A DNA stretch of 64,000 nucleotides from Mesorhizobium sp. GbtcB19 (GTDB taxonomy: Bacteria; Pseudomonadota; Alphaproteobacteria; Rhizobiales; Rhizobiaceae), in NCBI RefSeq assembly GCF_019091085.1, contig NZ_JAGXJY010000006.1:62001-126000 (forward strand), in the 5' to 3' direction. The position numbers were made by a program, and so were the translations under genes. Below are positions 18,140-27,316 of the stretch, in pieces. How positions within the stretch are numbered: the first letter of the stretch is position 1; each line of letters begins with the position of its first letter. Under the pieces are notes generated by a model. That model was not told where the DNA came from and did no database searches. It saw only the letters and a program-made list of their open reading frames with translations.

Positions 18140-19271
18140 TGCGACAGTGCAATTCCAGGAAAAGTGCGAAGCGGTTTTCCGTCCGGAATTGCGGGACTCA
18201 TTAGTTAGACTGCAGAAGGTTTCGAAAGTTTTCCCGGGCGGCGTGGTCGGCCTCGATGCCGTCGATCTCGACATCGCGCCGGGCGAGTTCCTCACCCTGC
18301 TCGGCCCGTCCGGCTGCGGCAAGACGACCAGCCTGCGCGTCATTGCCGGCTTCGAGAGCCCGACCGGCGGCAATGTCCTGCTCGAAGGCCGCGACATCAC
18401 CGGGCTGCGGCCCTTCGAGCGTCCGGTCAACACCGTCTTCCAGGACTACGCGCTGTTTCCGCATATGGACGTCGCGGCCAATGTCGGCTTCGGCCTGTCG
18501 CTGCGCAAGCTCACCGGAGCCGAGCAGGCAAAACGGGTTCGCGACGCGCTCGACATGGTCGGGCTCGCCGACAAGCTGCGCGCCCGCGTCTCGGAATTGT
18601 CCGGCGGCCAGCGCCAGCGCGTCGCTCTGGCACGGGCCATCGTCTGCGAGCCGCGCGTGCTCTTGCTCGACGAACCGCTGTCGGCGCTCGACGCGCATCT
18701 GCGCGAGCAGATGCAGGTCGAGCTGAAGCGGCTGCAGTCGCGGCTCGGCACCACTTTCGTCATGGTCACCCACGACCAGACCGAGGCGCTGTCGATCTCC
18801 GATCGCATCGTCGTCATGAACAAGGGCCGCATCGAGCAGACCGCCGCGCCGGCAACGCTCTATGACCGCCCAGCGACGCGCTTCGTCGCCTCCTTCATCG
18901 GCACGATGAACCTTTTGCAATCGCGCTTTGTCGGACGCGACGGTGAGCGCCTGCGCTTTGCCGCCGGCGACCTGCCGCTGGAGGCTACCTCCGACAACGG
19001 CGAGACGCCGGCCGCCGGCGACACGCGCACCATCGGCGTTCGTCCGGAGGATCTTCTGGCTGCCAGCGAAGCCACCGAAGGCACCGCGCCGGCGCGGGTC
19101 AGCGGCGTCGTCTTCCACGGCCGCACGCTGCGTCTTCATGCCGAACTCGGGCAGGGGACTCCGATCGTCATCGATGCGCCACGCCGCGCCGACGGTTCTC
19201 AATTCGGCGTCGGCGACGTTGCGCATATCAGCCTGCGGCGCGGCGCCAACTGCCCTGTGCTTTCGAACTGA
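18129..19271 (+). CDS. ABC transporter ATPase, PotA-like, with repeat-derived N-terminus
   Basis: 380-residue ATPase. After an unusual leader, the domain begins LVRLQKVSKVFPGG. Walker A GPSGCGKTT (about residues 59-67), signature LSGGQRQRVALARAI, Walker B VLLLDEPLSALD and a C-terminal TOBE domain (from about residue 260) match PotA. The ATG at 18129 overlaps the regulator stop. Residues 7-21 are encoded by a 44-bp palindromic repeat (18149-18192) that also occurs at 30006-30049. A TTG at 18190 just after the repeat would remove most of this leader, but it lacks a clear ribosome site. Confidence 0.88.
   Translation: MAPDATVQFQEKCEAVFRPELRDSLVRLQKVSKVFPGGVVGLDAVDLDIAPGEFLTLLGPSGCGKTTSLRVIAGFESPTGGNVLLEGRDITGLRPFERPVNTVFQDYALFPHMDVAANVGFGLSLRKLTGAEQAKRVRDALDMVGLADKLRARVSELSGGQRQRVALARAIVCEPRVLLLDEPLSALDAHLREQMQVELKRLQSRLGTTFVMVTHDQTEALSISDRIVVMNKGRIEQTAAPATLYDRPATRFVASFIGTMNLLQSRFVGRDGERLRFAAGDLPLEATSDNGETPAAGDTRTIGVRPEDLLAASEATEGTAPARVSGVVFHGRTLRLHAELGQGTPIVIDAPRRADGSQFGVGDVAHISLRRGANCPVLSN
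18149..18192. repeat. 44-bp dispersed palindromic repeat (type B), inside an ABC ATPase frame
   Basis: Ends are GCAATTCC and GGAATTGC, with inner AGGAAAA and TTTTCC arms. The copy at 30006-30049 has the same length and differs at only a few bases. Here the repeat is read in frame as part of the PotA-like protein. Confidence 0.85.
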
Positions 19272-19284
19272 GGCGCTGGCTTAC

Positions 19285-19998
19285 TTACGACGCCTTGGCG
19301 AAGAACCCCTGGTAGTCGGACTTGGCCTGCAGCAGCCGCAGGATGTTCTCGCGCGAGCCGCGCACATGCGCGCGGGCGCGCTCGCCGGCTAGAGCGACAT
19401 CGCCGTCGCAGATCGCATCGACGATGCCGGTGTGCTCCTCGCGGGTGAGCTTCCACTCGTCCAGCCACAGAAGCTCGGTCCAGACATATTGCTGGCATTT
19501 GTCGAGGATGCCGCCGAGCATGCCGGAGAGCATCTCGTTGCCGCTGATCTCGGCGATCACCCGGTGCAGGTCGATGCCGACCTGCAACTCCTCGAATTTC
19601 TCTCGCGTGCTGCGGTCCGGGATCGCCGCCAGCCGCTCGCATTCGGCCAGCATCTCGCGCAGCCGCTCCTTGTCGGCGGCGCTCGCATTGGCGGCCGCCA
19701 GTTCGGTCGCGCGCCCGTCGAGCAATTCGCGGATGTCGAAGGCCTCGCGGAACATGGTCAGGTTGAACTCGGCCACCACATAGCCCTGGCGCGGGCGGCC
19801 GATCACCAGGCCGTCGCGCTCCAGCCGGTTGAAGGCCTCGCGCACCGGCGTGCGGCTCACCTTCAGGCGCTCGGCGATCTCGTTTTCCGTCACGCGCCCG
19901 CCCGGCGGGATCTGCCCGGTGATGATCAACGCCTTCAGCGCCTCGAACACCGAGTCGCGCAACGTGTTCTTTCTCTCTTTCAAGCGTCCCGCCTCCAA
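19285..19998 (-). CDS. GntR family regulator, FCD (FadR-like) subgroup
   Basis: 237-residue regulator. The winged helix-turn-helix (about residues 13-75) includes ENEIAERLKVSRTPVREAFN; the C-terminal FCD ligand domain (about 85-210) has DIRELLDGRATELAA and DLHRVIAEISGN with the usual metal-site aspartate and histidines. It is convergent with the PotA-like gene (13-bp gap) and divergent from the second importer. A TTGTATACAA palindrome next to the importer promoter is its likely operator. Confidence 0.92.
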   Translation of the reverse strand: MEAGRLKERKNTLRDSVFEALKALIITGQIPPGGRVTENEIAERLKVSRTPVREAFNRLERDGLVIGRPRQGYVVAEFNLTMFREAFDIRELLDGRATELAAANASAADKERLREMLAECERLAAIPDRSTREKFEELQVGIDLHRVIAEISGNEMLSGMLGGILDKCQQYVWTELLWLDEWKLTREEHTGIVDAICDGDVALAGERARAHVRGSRENILRLLQAKSDYQGFFAKAS

Positions 19999-20123
19999 CG
20001 TTGCGTCACGGATTCGCGAGTTTAGTTCGTTTTAGGGCACGCTTGAACAGGAGCATTTCAGGGCAAGCAATCGCCCTACGAAACGGCCTGTCTTCGAACG
20101 CCCAAAAAACGCGAAAACCCGTG

Positions 20124-20166
20124 TTGACATCGGTCTCCAAAAAATTACACTCAAAATTGTATACAA
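20124..20166 (+). promoter_or_regulatory. promoter and GntR-type operator of the second importer operon
   Basis: TTGACA (20124-20129) and TACACT (20146-20151) are 16 bp apart. The palindrome TTGTATACAA (20157-20166) sits at the expected start point. It fits the T-N-G-T...A-C-N-A style of FadR-type GntR operators, so binding there should block initiation. Confidence 0.65.
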
Positions 20167-20216
20167 ATTCGCATACCAAAGCAACGATAACGGGAACACC
20201 GGTTGGAGAAGCGAAC

Positions 20217-21257
20217 ATGACGAAGAGACTTTGTATTCACGGCCTGGCCATCGCCGGGCTGCTGGCCTCGGCCGCCGTTCCGGCGTCGGCCGCCGACACC
20301 ATCACCGTCGCCTCATGGGGCGGCACCTATCAGGAAGCGCAGACCAAGGCCTTCTTCGATCCGACGGCCAAGGATCTCGGCATCACCATCAAGCAGGACA
20401 CAACCAACGGCCTCGACGACGTGCGCCTGCAGGTCACCGGCAATGCAGTGAAATGGGACATTACCGAGCTCGGCGCCGACGAATGCGCCCGCGGCTCCAA
20501 GGAAGGCCTGTTCGAGAAGCTCGATTACAATGTCATCGACAAGACCGGCATCAATCCGAAGCTCGTGCATGACGACTGGGTCGGCATCTCCTACACCTCG
20601 GTGGTGCTGATCTACCGCACCGACGTTTTCGGCGACAAAGGCCCCAAGACCTGGGCCGATTTCTGGGACGTGCAGAAATTCCCCGGACGCCGCGCGCTCT
20701 CCGGCAGCCAGGCGACCGAGACGCTGAGCGTCGCCGCTCTTGCCAAGGGCATTCCGATCGACAAGGTCTACCCGGTCGACATCGACGGCGCCCTGCAATC
20801 CGTCGACAAGGTCAAGGGCCATATCGATGCCTGGTGGACCTCCGGCGCGCAGGCCATGCAACTCGTCAAGGACGGCGAGGTCGACATGGCGAGCATCTGG
20901 AACGGCCGCGCCGGCACGCTGAAGAAGAGCGGTGCCCCGGTCAGCTTCTCCTTCGACCAGGGCGTGCTCACCGCCGACTGCATGGTCATCCCGAAAGGCT
21001 CGAAGAACAAGGACATCGCCATGAAGGCGCTGGCCAAATTCGTCAGCCCCGACCTCCAGGCCAACCTGCCGCTCTATGTCGACAACGGCCCGGCCAACGA
21101 GAAGGCCTTCGAGACCGGCAAGATCCCGCCGGAGCGCATCAAGGACATCAATTCCGCGCCTGAGAACGTCAAGAAGCAGGTGCTGCAGGATCCCGCCTTC
21201 TGGCGCGACACCCTCGTCGAGGCGACGGAGAAGTTCAACAACCTGATCCAGCAATGA
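20217..21257 (+). CDS. periplasmic binding protein, PotD-type (second importer)
   Basis: 346-residue exported binding protein. The signal peptide MTKRLCIHGLAIAGLLASAA ends at PASAA-DTITVASWGGTYQE. The mature protein has the SBP_bac_8-type fold with WWTSGAQAMQLVKDGEVDMA. GGAG lies eight bases before the ATG at 20217. It heads an operon of ATPase, two permeases and three catabolic enzymes. Compared with the 16281 protein it is clearly a different subgroup, so the ligands need not be the same. The three enzymes downstream suggest an oxamate-, oxalyl- or gamma-glutamyl-type compound. Confidence 0.9.
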   Translation: MTKRLCIHGLAIAGLLASAAVPASAADTITVASWGGTYQEAQTKAFFDPTAKDLGITIKQDTTNGLDDVRLQVTGNAVKWDITELGADECARGSKEGLFEKLDYNVIDKTGINPKLVHDDWVGISYTSVVLIYRTDVFGDKGPKTWADFWDVQKFPGRRALSGSQATETLSVAALAKGIPIDKVYPVDIDGALQSVDKVKGHIDAWWTSGAQAMQLVKDGEVDMASIWNGRAGTLKKSGAPVSFSFDQGVLTADCMVIPKGSKNKDIAMKALAKFVSPDLQANLPLYVDNGPANEKAFETGKIPPERIKDINSAPENVKKQVLQDPAFWRDTLVEATEKFNNLIQQ

Positions 21258-21330
21258 CGAAATTGTGCGGAGCGACGCAAAATGTGCCGCTCCGCATCGT
21301 TTCGCGAAAAATGATCCGGAGTTGAAGGAG

Positions 21331-22416
21331 ATGCTCTTGTCTCTTGCGCAGTCCGCGCTGCCCATCGGCATCAGCGGCATCGAGAAGCGCTTCGGCGGCG
21401 TGTCGGTGCTGCATGATCTCGGCCTCGATGTCGAGGCTGGCGAATTCCTGACGCTGCTTGGGCCGTCAGGCTCGGGAAAGACGACGCTGCTGATGATCCT
21501 GGCCGGCTTCGTGCGGGCCAATGCCGGCTCCATCAAGGTCGGCGGCGAGGAGATCATCACCATGCCGCCGCACAAGCGAAACATCGGCATGGTGTTCCAG
21601 AACTATGCGCTGTTCCCGCATATGAACGTCTTCCACAACATCGCCTTTCCGCTCAAGCAGCGCCGCGTATCGTTGGCCGAAACGGCGGAACGCGTCGAGC
21701 GGGCGTTGGACCTGGTGCAGCTGAAGGGCCTCGGCGAGCGCCGTGTCGACCAGCTCTCCGGCGGCCAGCGCCAGCGCGTGGCTCTGGCCCGCGCCATCGT
21801 CTTCGAGCCGCGCATCGTCTTGATGGACGAACCGCTGTCGGCGCTCGACAAGAGCCTGCGCGAGCACATGCAGATCGAATTGCGCAACCTGCATCGCAGG
21901 CTCGGCATGACGACCGTCTACGTCACGCATGACCAGCGCGAGGCGATCACCATGTCGGATCGCATCGCCGTCATGAATGCCGGGCGCATCGAGCAGATCG
22001 ACCAGCCGGAAGTTCTTTACGCCAGACCCCAGACCAAGTTCGTCGCCGGTTTCATCGGCGAGTCCAACTTCATTTCGGTGGAAAGCCGCAACGGCAGCGT
22101 ATGGTACGAGGACAGAAAGCTTCGCATGACGACGGCAGCACCCTCCGCCGGTCGGCATCTGATGGTGGTGCGGCCGGAAAAGCTGCGCCTGATCAATGGC
22201 GAACAAACGGGCGACGTCAACGCGCTGCCGGCAACCGTCGGCGACGTCATCTATCAGGGCGACAGCTTCGTTTGCTACGCGACGCTCAAGGATGGCCGGC
22301 AGGTGACTTTGCGCGACTATTGCCGCTCCGACGTGCTGGCGAAACTGCCGGCGCCCGGCGAGCCGATCACGCTGGGCATCGATGCGCAGGATGTCGTGCT
22401 GGTGGCGGATCAATGA
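21331..22416 (+). CDS. ABC transporter ATPase, PotA-like (second importer)
   Basis: 361-residue ATPase. Walker A GPSGSGKTT (about residues 46-54), Q-loop FQNYALFPHMNV, signature LSGGQRQRVALARAI, Walker B VLMDEPLSALD and a C-terminal TOBE domain are all intact. The start is uncertain: AAGGAG touches the ATG at 21331, which is too close, while the TTG at 21337 has a normal 6-base spacing. An upstream hairpin (TGCGGAGCG / CGCTCCGCA, about 21265-21296) lies in the gap after the binding-protein gene. The stop overlaps the next ATG. Confidence 0.9.
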   Translation: MLLSLAQSALPIGISGIEKRFGGVSVLHDLGLDVEAGEFLTLLGPSGSGKTTLLMILAGFVRANAGSIKVGGEEIITMPPHKRNIGMVFQNYALFPHMNVFHNIAFPLKQRRVSLAETAERVERALDLVQLKGLGERRVDQLSGGQRQRVALARAIVFEPRIVLMDEPLSALDKSLREHMQIELRNLHRRLGMTTVYVTHDQREAITMSDRIAVMNAGRIEQIDQPEVLYARPQTKFVAGFIGESNFISVESRNGSVWYEDRKLRMTTAAPSAGRHLMVVRPEKLRLINGEQTGDVNALPATVGDVIYQGDSFVCYATLKDGRQVTLRDYCRSDVLAKLPAPGEPITLGIDAQDVVLVADQ

Positions 22417-23330
22417 GCATCGCCAGCCTCGATCATGCCAGGAGGCCCGATAGGGCGCTCAACGCCGATGCGCTCAACGCCGATGCGCGGCGGGAAGCGC
22501 GCGGCCTGCTCGCGCTTCTGTCGCCAGGGCTCTTCCTGGTCTTCGCCGTCATCATCGTGCCGATCGGCTGGCTGTTCTGGCTCTCGCTGTTCGACGAGAG
22601 CGGTCAGCTCAGCGCCGCCAATTACGCGCGTTTCTTCGAGCAGGCGTCCTACATCAAGACCTTCCTCACCACCTTCAAGGTGGCCTTCTTCGTCACCGGC
22701 GCCTGCGTGCTGTTCGGCTATCCGCTGGCCTATATGCTGTCGCAATTGCCGCGCCGCGCGGCTGGAATCTGCCTGATCTTCGTTATCCTGCCGTTCTGGA
22801 CCTCGGTGCTGGTGCGCACCTATGCCTGGCTGGTCATCCTGCAGCGCAAGGGGCTGGTCAACACGTGGTTGATCGATCTCGGCGTCATCTCCCAGCCGCT
22901 GCCGCTCGCCAACAATTTCGCCGGCGTCGTCATCGGCATGACCCACATCATGCTGCCCTTCCTGGTGCTGCCGCTCTACGCCTCGATGAAGACCATCGAC
23001 GTCGATTGCCTGCGTGCCGGCATGAATCTCGGCGCGAGCCCCTCCGCTACCTTCCGCCAGATATTCTTCCCGCTGTCGCTGCCGGGCCTCGCCTCGGGCG
23101 TGGTCATCGTCTTCGTGCTTTGCCTCGGCTTCTTCGTCACGCCGGCGCTGATGGGCGGCGGCAAGGTCATCATGTGGGCGATGCGCATGGAGCAGACCAC
23201 CAGCCTCTATTCCAACTGGGGCGCGGGCGCGGCGCTCGGCGTCGTGCTGCTTGGCGTTACGCTGGCGCTGCTCGGCCTCTTCCAATGGCTGCTTGGCGCG
23301 CGCGCTACCGGTGTCTGGAGCCAGCGATGA
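22413..23330 (+). CDS. ABC transporter permease, PotB-like (second importer)
   Basis: 305-residue permease with six helices in the BPD_transp_1 fold; the EAA-type loop is CLRAGMNLGASPSATFRQIF. The ATG at 22413 overlaps the ATPase stop by ATGA, and its own stop overlaps the next permease. A 15-bp tandem duplication (22455-22484) in the N-terminal cytoplasmic tail makes the peptide LNADALNADA. Confidence 0.92.
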   Translation: MSIASLDHARRPDRALNADALNADARREARGLLALLSPGLFLVFAVIIVPIGWLFWLSLFDESGQLSAANYARFFEQASYIKTFLTTFKVAFFVTGACVLFGYPLAYMLSQLPRRAAGICLIFVILPFWTSVLVRTYAWLVILQRKGLVNTWLIDLGVISQPLPLANNFAGVVIGMTHIMLPFLVLPLYASMKTIDVDCLRAGMNLGASPSATFRQIFFPLSLPGLASGVVIVFVLCLGFFVTPALMGGGKVIMWAMRMEQTTSLYSNWGAGAALGVVLLGVTLALLGLFQWLLGARATGVWSQR

Positions 23331-24127
23331 GCATGGAAAATGCCCTGCCGATTTCGCATCGGCAACGCCTCTGGCTCTATGCGCTCGGCGGCCTTGTCAT
23401 GCTGTTCCTGATCGCGCCGTCGGTGATCATCGTCATCATGTCCTTCTCCGGCTCGTCGCTTTTGCAGTTCCCGCCGCAGGAATGGTCGCTGCGCTGGTAT
23501 GAAAGCTATTTCGGCTCGCTCGAATGGCGCGACGCCACCATCGTGTCGGTCAAGGTGGCGGTGATGACGGCGGTCGTCGCGACGCTGCTCGGCACCGCCG
23601 CGGCCTACGCCATCAACGCCCGCACGCTGCGGCTGACCGGCTTGATCAACGCGCTGCTCACCGCGTCGCTCATCATCCCGGTCATCCTGATCGGCATCGG
23701 CACTTTCTTCCTCTATGCCCGCATCGGCCTCAACAACACGCTGACCGGCCTCGTCATCGCGCACACCGTGCAGGCGCTGCCGCTGGTCGTGCTGACTGTG
23801 CTGTCGGGGCTGAGGTCTTATGACATGAACCAGGAGATGGTGGCGCGCAGCCTCGGCGCCGGCCGCTTCTCGGCCTTCTTCCAGGTGACGATGCCGCAGA
23901 TACGCTTCTCGATCGTCTCGGGCGCGCTGTTTGCCTTCATCACCTCCTTCGACGAGGTGGTGGTGTCGCTGTTCATCTCCGGCGGCGAGACCACGACGCT
24001 GACGCGGCGCATGTTCAATGCGTTGCGCGATCAGATCGATCCGACCATTGCCGCCATTTCGACTTGCCTGATCGTGCTATCGATCGTCTTGTTGTCCGCC
24101 GCCCAGCTTTTCGGCCGCGGACGTTGA
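23327..24127 (+). CDS. ABC transporter permease, PotC-like (second importer)
   Basis: 266-residue permease with about six helices and the EAA loop QEMVARSLGAGRFSAFFQVT; AFITSFDEVVVSLFISGGET matches the PotC branch. It overlaps the upstream permease by ATGA. The GGT-like enzyme gene follows after 22 bp in the same direction, so importer and enzymes are probably on one transcript. Confidence 0.92.
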   Translation: MSMENALPISHRQRLWLYALGGLVMLFLIAPSVIIVIMSFSGSSLLQFPPQEWSLRWYESYFGSLEWRDATIVSVKVAVMTAVVATLLGTAAAYAINARTLRLTGLINALLTASLIIPVILIGIGTFFLYARIGLNNTLTGLVIAHTVQALPLVVLTVLSGLRSYDMNQEMVARSLGAGRFSAFFQVTMPQIRFSIVSGALFAFITSFDEVVVSLFISGGETTTLTRRMFNALRDQIDPTIAAISTCLIVLSIVLLSAAQLFGRGR

Positions 24128-24149
24128 TTTCAGGGATACCAAAACCAGC

Positions 24150-25736
24150 ATGCGTGACTTCCAGTTCCCAGGCCGCTCGCCGGTCCGCGCCACCGAGGCG
24201 ATGGCCGCGACCTCGCATCCGCTCGCCACTTTAGCCGCCATCGACATGCTGCGCTCCGGCGGCAACGCCATGGACGCCGCCGTCTGCGCCGCGGCCGTGC
24301 AGGCGGTGGTCGAGCCGCAGTCCACCGGCATCGGCGGCGACTGCTTTGTGCTTTATTGCCCGAAGGGCCAGGGCGAGGTGATCGCTTTCAACGGCTCAGG
24401 CCGCGCGCCCGCCGCTGCGACTACCGACTGGTATCTTGACAAGGGATTCAGCGAGTTGCCGAAACAGGGGCCGCACGCGGTCACGGTTCCAGGCGCCATC
24501 GACGCCTGGTGCCGGCTGCTGGAGGATCATGGCCGCAAGGGCATCGCCGACGCGCTCGCTCCGGCCATCCGCTATGCCGAAGACGGCTATGTCGTGCACG
24601 ACCGTGTCGCCTTCGACTGGCATGAGCCCGAGACCGACCTGGCGGCCGATGAGGTGGCGACGCGCATCTTCCTGCCCGGCGGCAAGCCGCCGAAAGCCGG
24701 CGACCTCCACCGCCAGCCCGAACTTGCGGAAACGCTGCGCATCATCGCCGAGAAAGGCCGCGCCGGTTTCTATGAAGGCGCGGTCGCTGAAGACATCGTC
24801 GGCCGGCTGCGTGCGCTCGGCGGCCTGCACACGCTCGACGATTTCACCGCGACCAAGGGCGACTACCGGACCCCGGTCAGCACCTCTTATCGCGGTCACG
24901 ACATCCACCAGATGCCGCCCAACAACCAGGGCCTGACCGCGCTTCTGATGCTGAACGTGCTTTCCGGCTACGACCTCGGCAGGCTCGATCCCGAGGGCGC
25001 CGAGCGTCTGCATCTGGAGATCGAGGCAGGGCGCCTCGCTTACCAGGATCGCGATGCGTTCTTCGCCGATCAGGATCATGTCGACGTGCCGGTCCAGGCG
25101 CTGCTCTCCGGCGCCTATGCCGATCGCCTGCGCGCCGCGATCGATCCTGACCGCGCCATGACCGATCTGCCGCGCCTCGATCTTCCCGGCAGCGACACGG
25201 TCTATATCAGCGTCGTCGACCGCGACCGCAACGCGGTGAGCTTCATCAACTCGACCTATTATTCCTTCGGCAGCGGCGTCGTTGGCCCGAAGACCGGAGT
25301 CGTGCTGCAGAACCGCGGTTCCAGCTTCCGCCTGGACCCGAAACATCCGAACGCGATAGCGCCAGGCAAGCGGCCGATGCACACGATCATGCCGGGCATG
25401 ATGACGAAAAACGGCCGCGCTGTGATGCCCTTCGGCGTCATGGGCGGCGGCTATCAACCCTTCGGCCATGTGCATCTTTTGACCAACATGATCGACTTCG
25501 GCATGGACCCGCAGCAGGCGATCGACGCGGCGCGCGTCTTCTACAATCACGATGTCGTCGAGGCCGAGCGCAGCGTGCACCCCGATGCCATTGAAGGCCT
25601 GCGCCGGCGCGGCCATCGGGTGGTGGAGGCAGATCATCCGCTGGGCGGAGGTCAAGCCGCGCTCATCGACTGGGAAAAGGGCACGCTGACCGGCGCTTCC
25701 GATCCGCGCAAGGATGGCCTGGCGCTCGGATATTGA
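24150..25736 (+). CDS. gamma-glutamyltransferase-family Ntn hydrolase, possible oxamate amidohydrolase (HpxW-like)
   Basis: 528-residue Ntn hydrolase of the GGT family. The nucleophile threonine is Thr350 in SDTVYISVVDRDRN, aligned with TTHYSVVD of E. coli GGT; GSGVVGPKTGVVLQNRGSSF and MGGGYQPFGHVHLLTNMI are the later family motifs. There is no signal peptide, unlike periplasmic GGT, so it acts in the cytoplasm. Klebsiella HpxW, an oxamate amidohydrolase, belongs to this family, is cytoplasmic and has about this length. Followed here by an oxalate-CoA-ligase-like gene, an HpxW role is attractive. Hydrolysis of an imported gamma-glutamyl compound is the main alternative. Confidence 0.88.
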   Translation: MRDFQFPGRSPVRATEAMAATSHPLATLAAIDMLRSGGNAMDAAVCAAAVQAVVEPQSTGIGGDCFVLYCPKGQGEVIAFNGSGRAPAAATTDWYLDKGFSELPKQGPHAVTVPGAIDAWCRLLEDHGRKGIADALAPAIRYAEDGYVVHDRVAFDWHEPETDLAADEVATRIFLPGGKPPKAGDLHRQPELAETLRIIAEKGRAGFYEGAVAEDIVGRLRALGGLHTLDDFTATKGDYRTPVSTSYRGHDIHQMPPNNQGLTALLMLNVLSGYDLGRLDPEGAERLHLEIEAGRLAYQDRDAFFADQDHVDVPVQALLSGAYADRLRAAIDPDRAMTDLPRLDLPGSDTVYISVVDRDRNAVSFINSTYYSFGSGVVGPKTGVVLQNRGSSFRLDPKHPNAIAPGKRPMHTIMPGMMTKNGRAVMPFGVMGGGYQPFGHVHLLTNMIDFGMDPQQAIDAARVFYNHDVVEAERSVHPDAIEGLRRRGHRVVEADHPLGGGQAALIDWEKGTLTGASDPRKDGLALGY

Positions 25737-25786
25737 GAAGGCCTTTGCTGGACATCGGCCGATCGTTCGAAACATAGTCTGGAACC

Positions 25787-27316
25787 ATGACAAACAGCGA
25801 AAACGCCACCGATCTCGCTTATCGCCTCGCCCCCGGCGCCGAAGACGCGCCGGCCATTGCGGCGCCCGAACGGACAGCCCTCTCGCATGGCGGGCTGCGC
25901 CGCCTGATCGACGATACATCGGCCCGGCTCAATGCGCTCGGCATCGGTCGTGGCGACCGCGTCGCCATCGTTCTGCCGAACGGCCCGGAAATGGCGACGG
26001 CCTTCATCGCCGTGGCGGCGGCGGCGTCCACCGCGCCGCTCAATCCGGCGTACCGCGCCGACGAGCTCGATTTCTATCTGAGCGATATCGGCGTCAAGGC
26101 GATCATCGTCGGCAAGGACGAAGCAGGTCCCTCGGTCGAGGTTGCCAAACGCCTCGGCATCCCTGTGTTGCGGCTGGTCGTGCCGGAAGGCGCGCCGGCC
26201 GGCGTCTTCACGATCGAGGGCGACGCGGCCGGTTCGCCGGTCGCGTCCGGCTTGGCCGAGGACAGCGACACGGCACTTCTGCTTCACACCTCCGGCACCA
26301 CCTCGCGGCCGAAACTGGTGCCGCTCAGCCATGCCAATCTCGCGGCATCCGCGACGCATATAGGCGCCACGCTCGGCCTGAGCCCCGCCGATCGCTGCCT
26401 CAACATCATGCCGCTCTTCCACATCCATGGCCTGATCGCCGCGGTGCTGTCCTCGCTCGCCGCCGGCGGCAGCGTCTTCTGCACGCCGGGCTTCAATGCG
26501 CTGCGTTTTTTCCAGTGGCTCTCCGAAGCGAAGCCGAGCTGGTACACGGCGGTGCCGACCATGCATCAGGCGATCCTGCCGCGCGCCGCGCGCAATCCCG
26601 AGCAACTCGCCGAGGCGAAGCTGCGCTTCATCCGCTCGTCATCGGCCTCGCTCCCGGCGCAGGTGATGGGTGAACTGGAAGCGACCTTCGGCTGTCCGGT
26701 GATCGAATCCTACGGCATGACCGAGGCCGCGCATCAGATGGCCTCCAACCGCCTGCCGCCCGGTCAGCGCAAGCCGGGCAGCGTCGGAGCGTCGGCCGGA
26801 CCGGACGTCGCGGTCATGGCGCCGGACGGGCGATTGCTCAAGCCGGGCGAGGTCGGCGAGATCGTCATTCGCGGACCGAACGTCACCGCCGGCTATGAGA
26901 AGAACCCGGACGCCAACGCCAGCGCCTTCGCCCATGGCTGGTTCCACACCGGCGACCAGGGCGTGCTCGACGAGGACTTCTATCTGCGCGTCACCGGCCG
27001 CCTGAAGGAGATCATCAATCGCGGCGGCGAAAAGATTTCGCCGCTCGAGGTCGACGAAGTGCTGATGGACCATCCGGCGGTGGCGCAGGTCGTCACCTTT
27101 GCCATGCCGCATGACAAGCTGGGCGAAGAGGTGGCGGCGGCGATCGTGCTGCGCGAAGGCCAGAGCGCCAGCGAGGCCGACATCCGCGGTTTTGCCGCGA
27201 CCCGGCTCGCCGATTTCAAGGTGCCGCGCAAGGTTGTGATCCTCGACGAAATCCCCAAGGGCGCGACCGGCAAGCTGCAGCGCATCGGCCTCTCCGCAAA
27301 GCTCGGGCTCGGCTGA
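25787..27316 (+). CDS. acyl-AMP-forming CoA ligase, oxalate-CoA ligase-like
   Basis: 509-residue member of the ANL superfamily. The P-loop LLHTSGTTSRPKLVPLSHAN lies near residue 165, followed by NIMPLFHIHGLIAAVLSSLA, SYGMTEAAHQMASN, the hinge GRLKEIINRGGEKISPLEVD and the catalytic lysine in IPKGATGKLQR. The FHIHGL and TAVPTMHQAIL stretches resemble the Pcs60/AAE3 oxalyl-CoA synthetase group. It would activate oxalate to oxalyl-CoA using ATP and CoA. It stands between the GGT-like and PanE-like genes and overlaps the latter by one base. Another short dicarboxylate or acyl substrate cannot be excluded. Confidence 0.85.
   Translation: MTNSENATDLAYRLAPGAEDAPAIAAPERTALSHGGLRRLIDDTSARLNALGIGRGDRVAIVLPNGPEMATAFIAVAAAASTAPLNPAYRADELDFYLSDIGVKAIIVGKDEAGPSVEVAKRLGIPVLRLVVPEGAPAGVFTIEGDAAGSPVASGLAEDSDTALLLHTSGTTSRPKLVPLSHANLAASATHIGATLGLSPADRCLNIMPLFHIHGLIAAVLSSLAAGGSVFCTPGFNALRFFQWLSEAKPSWYTAVPTMHQAILPRAARNPEQLAEAKLRFIRSSSASLPAQVMGELEATFGCPVIESYGMTEAAHQMASNRLPPGQRKPGSVGASAGPDVAVMAPDGRLLKPGEVGEIVIRGPNVTAGYEKNPDANASAFAHGWFHTGDQGVLDEDFYLRVTGRLKEIINRGGEKISPLEVDEVLMDHPAVAQVVTFAMPHDKLGEEVAAAIVLREGQSASEADIRGFAATRLADFKVPRKVVILDEIPKGATGKLQRIGLSAKLGLG

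Noticed and set aside
24396..25919. 507-codon open frame antisense to the GGT-like gene
   Set aside because: Composition is typical of an antisense shadow, and it overlaps a protein with complete GGT motifs.
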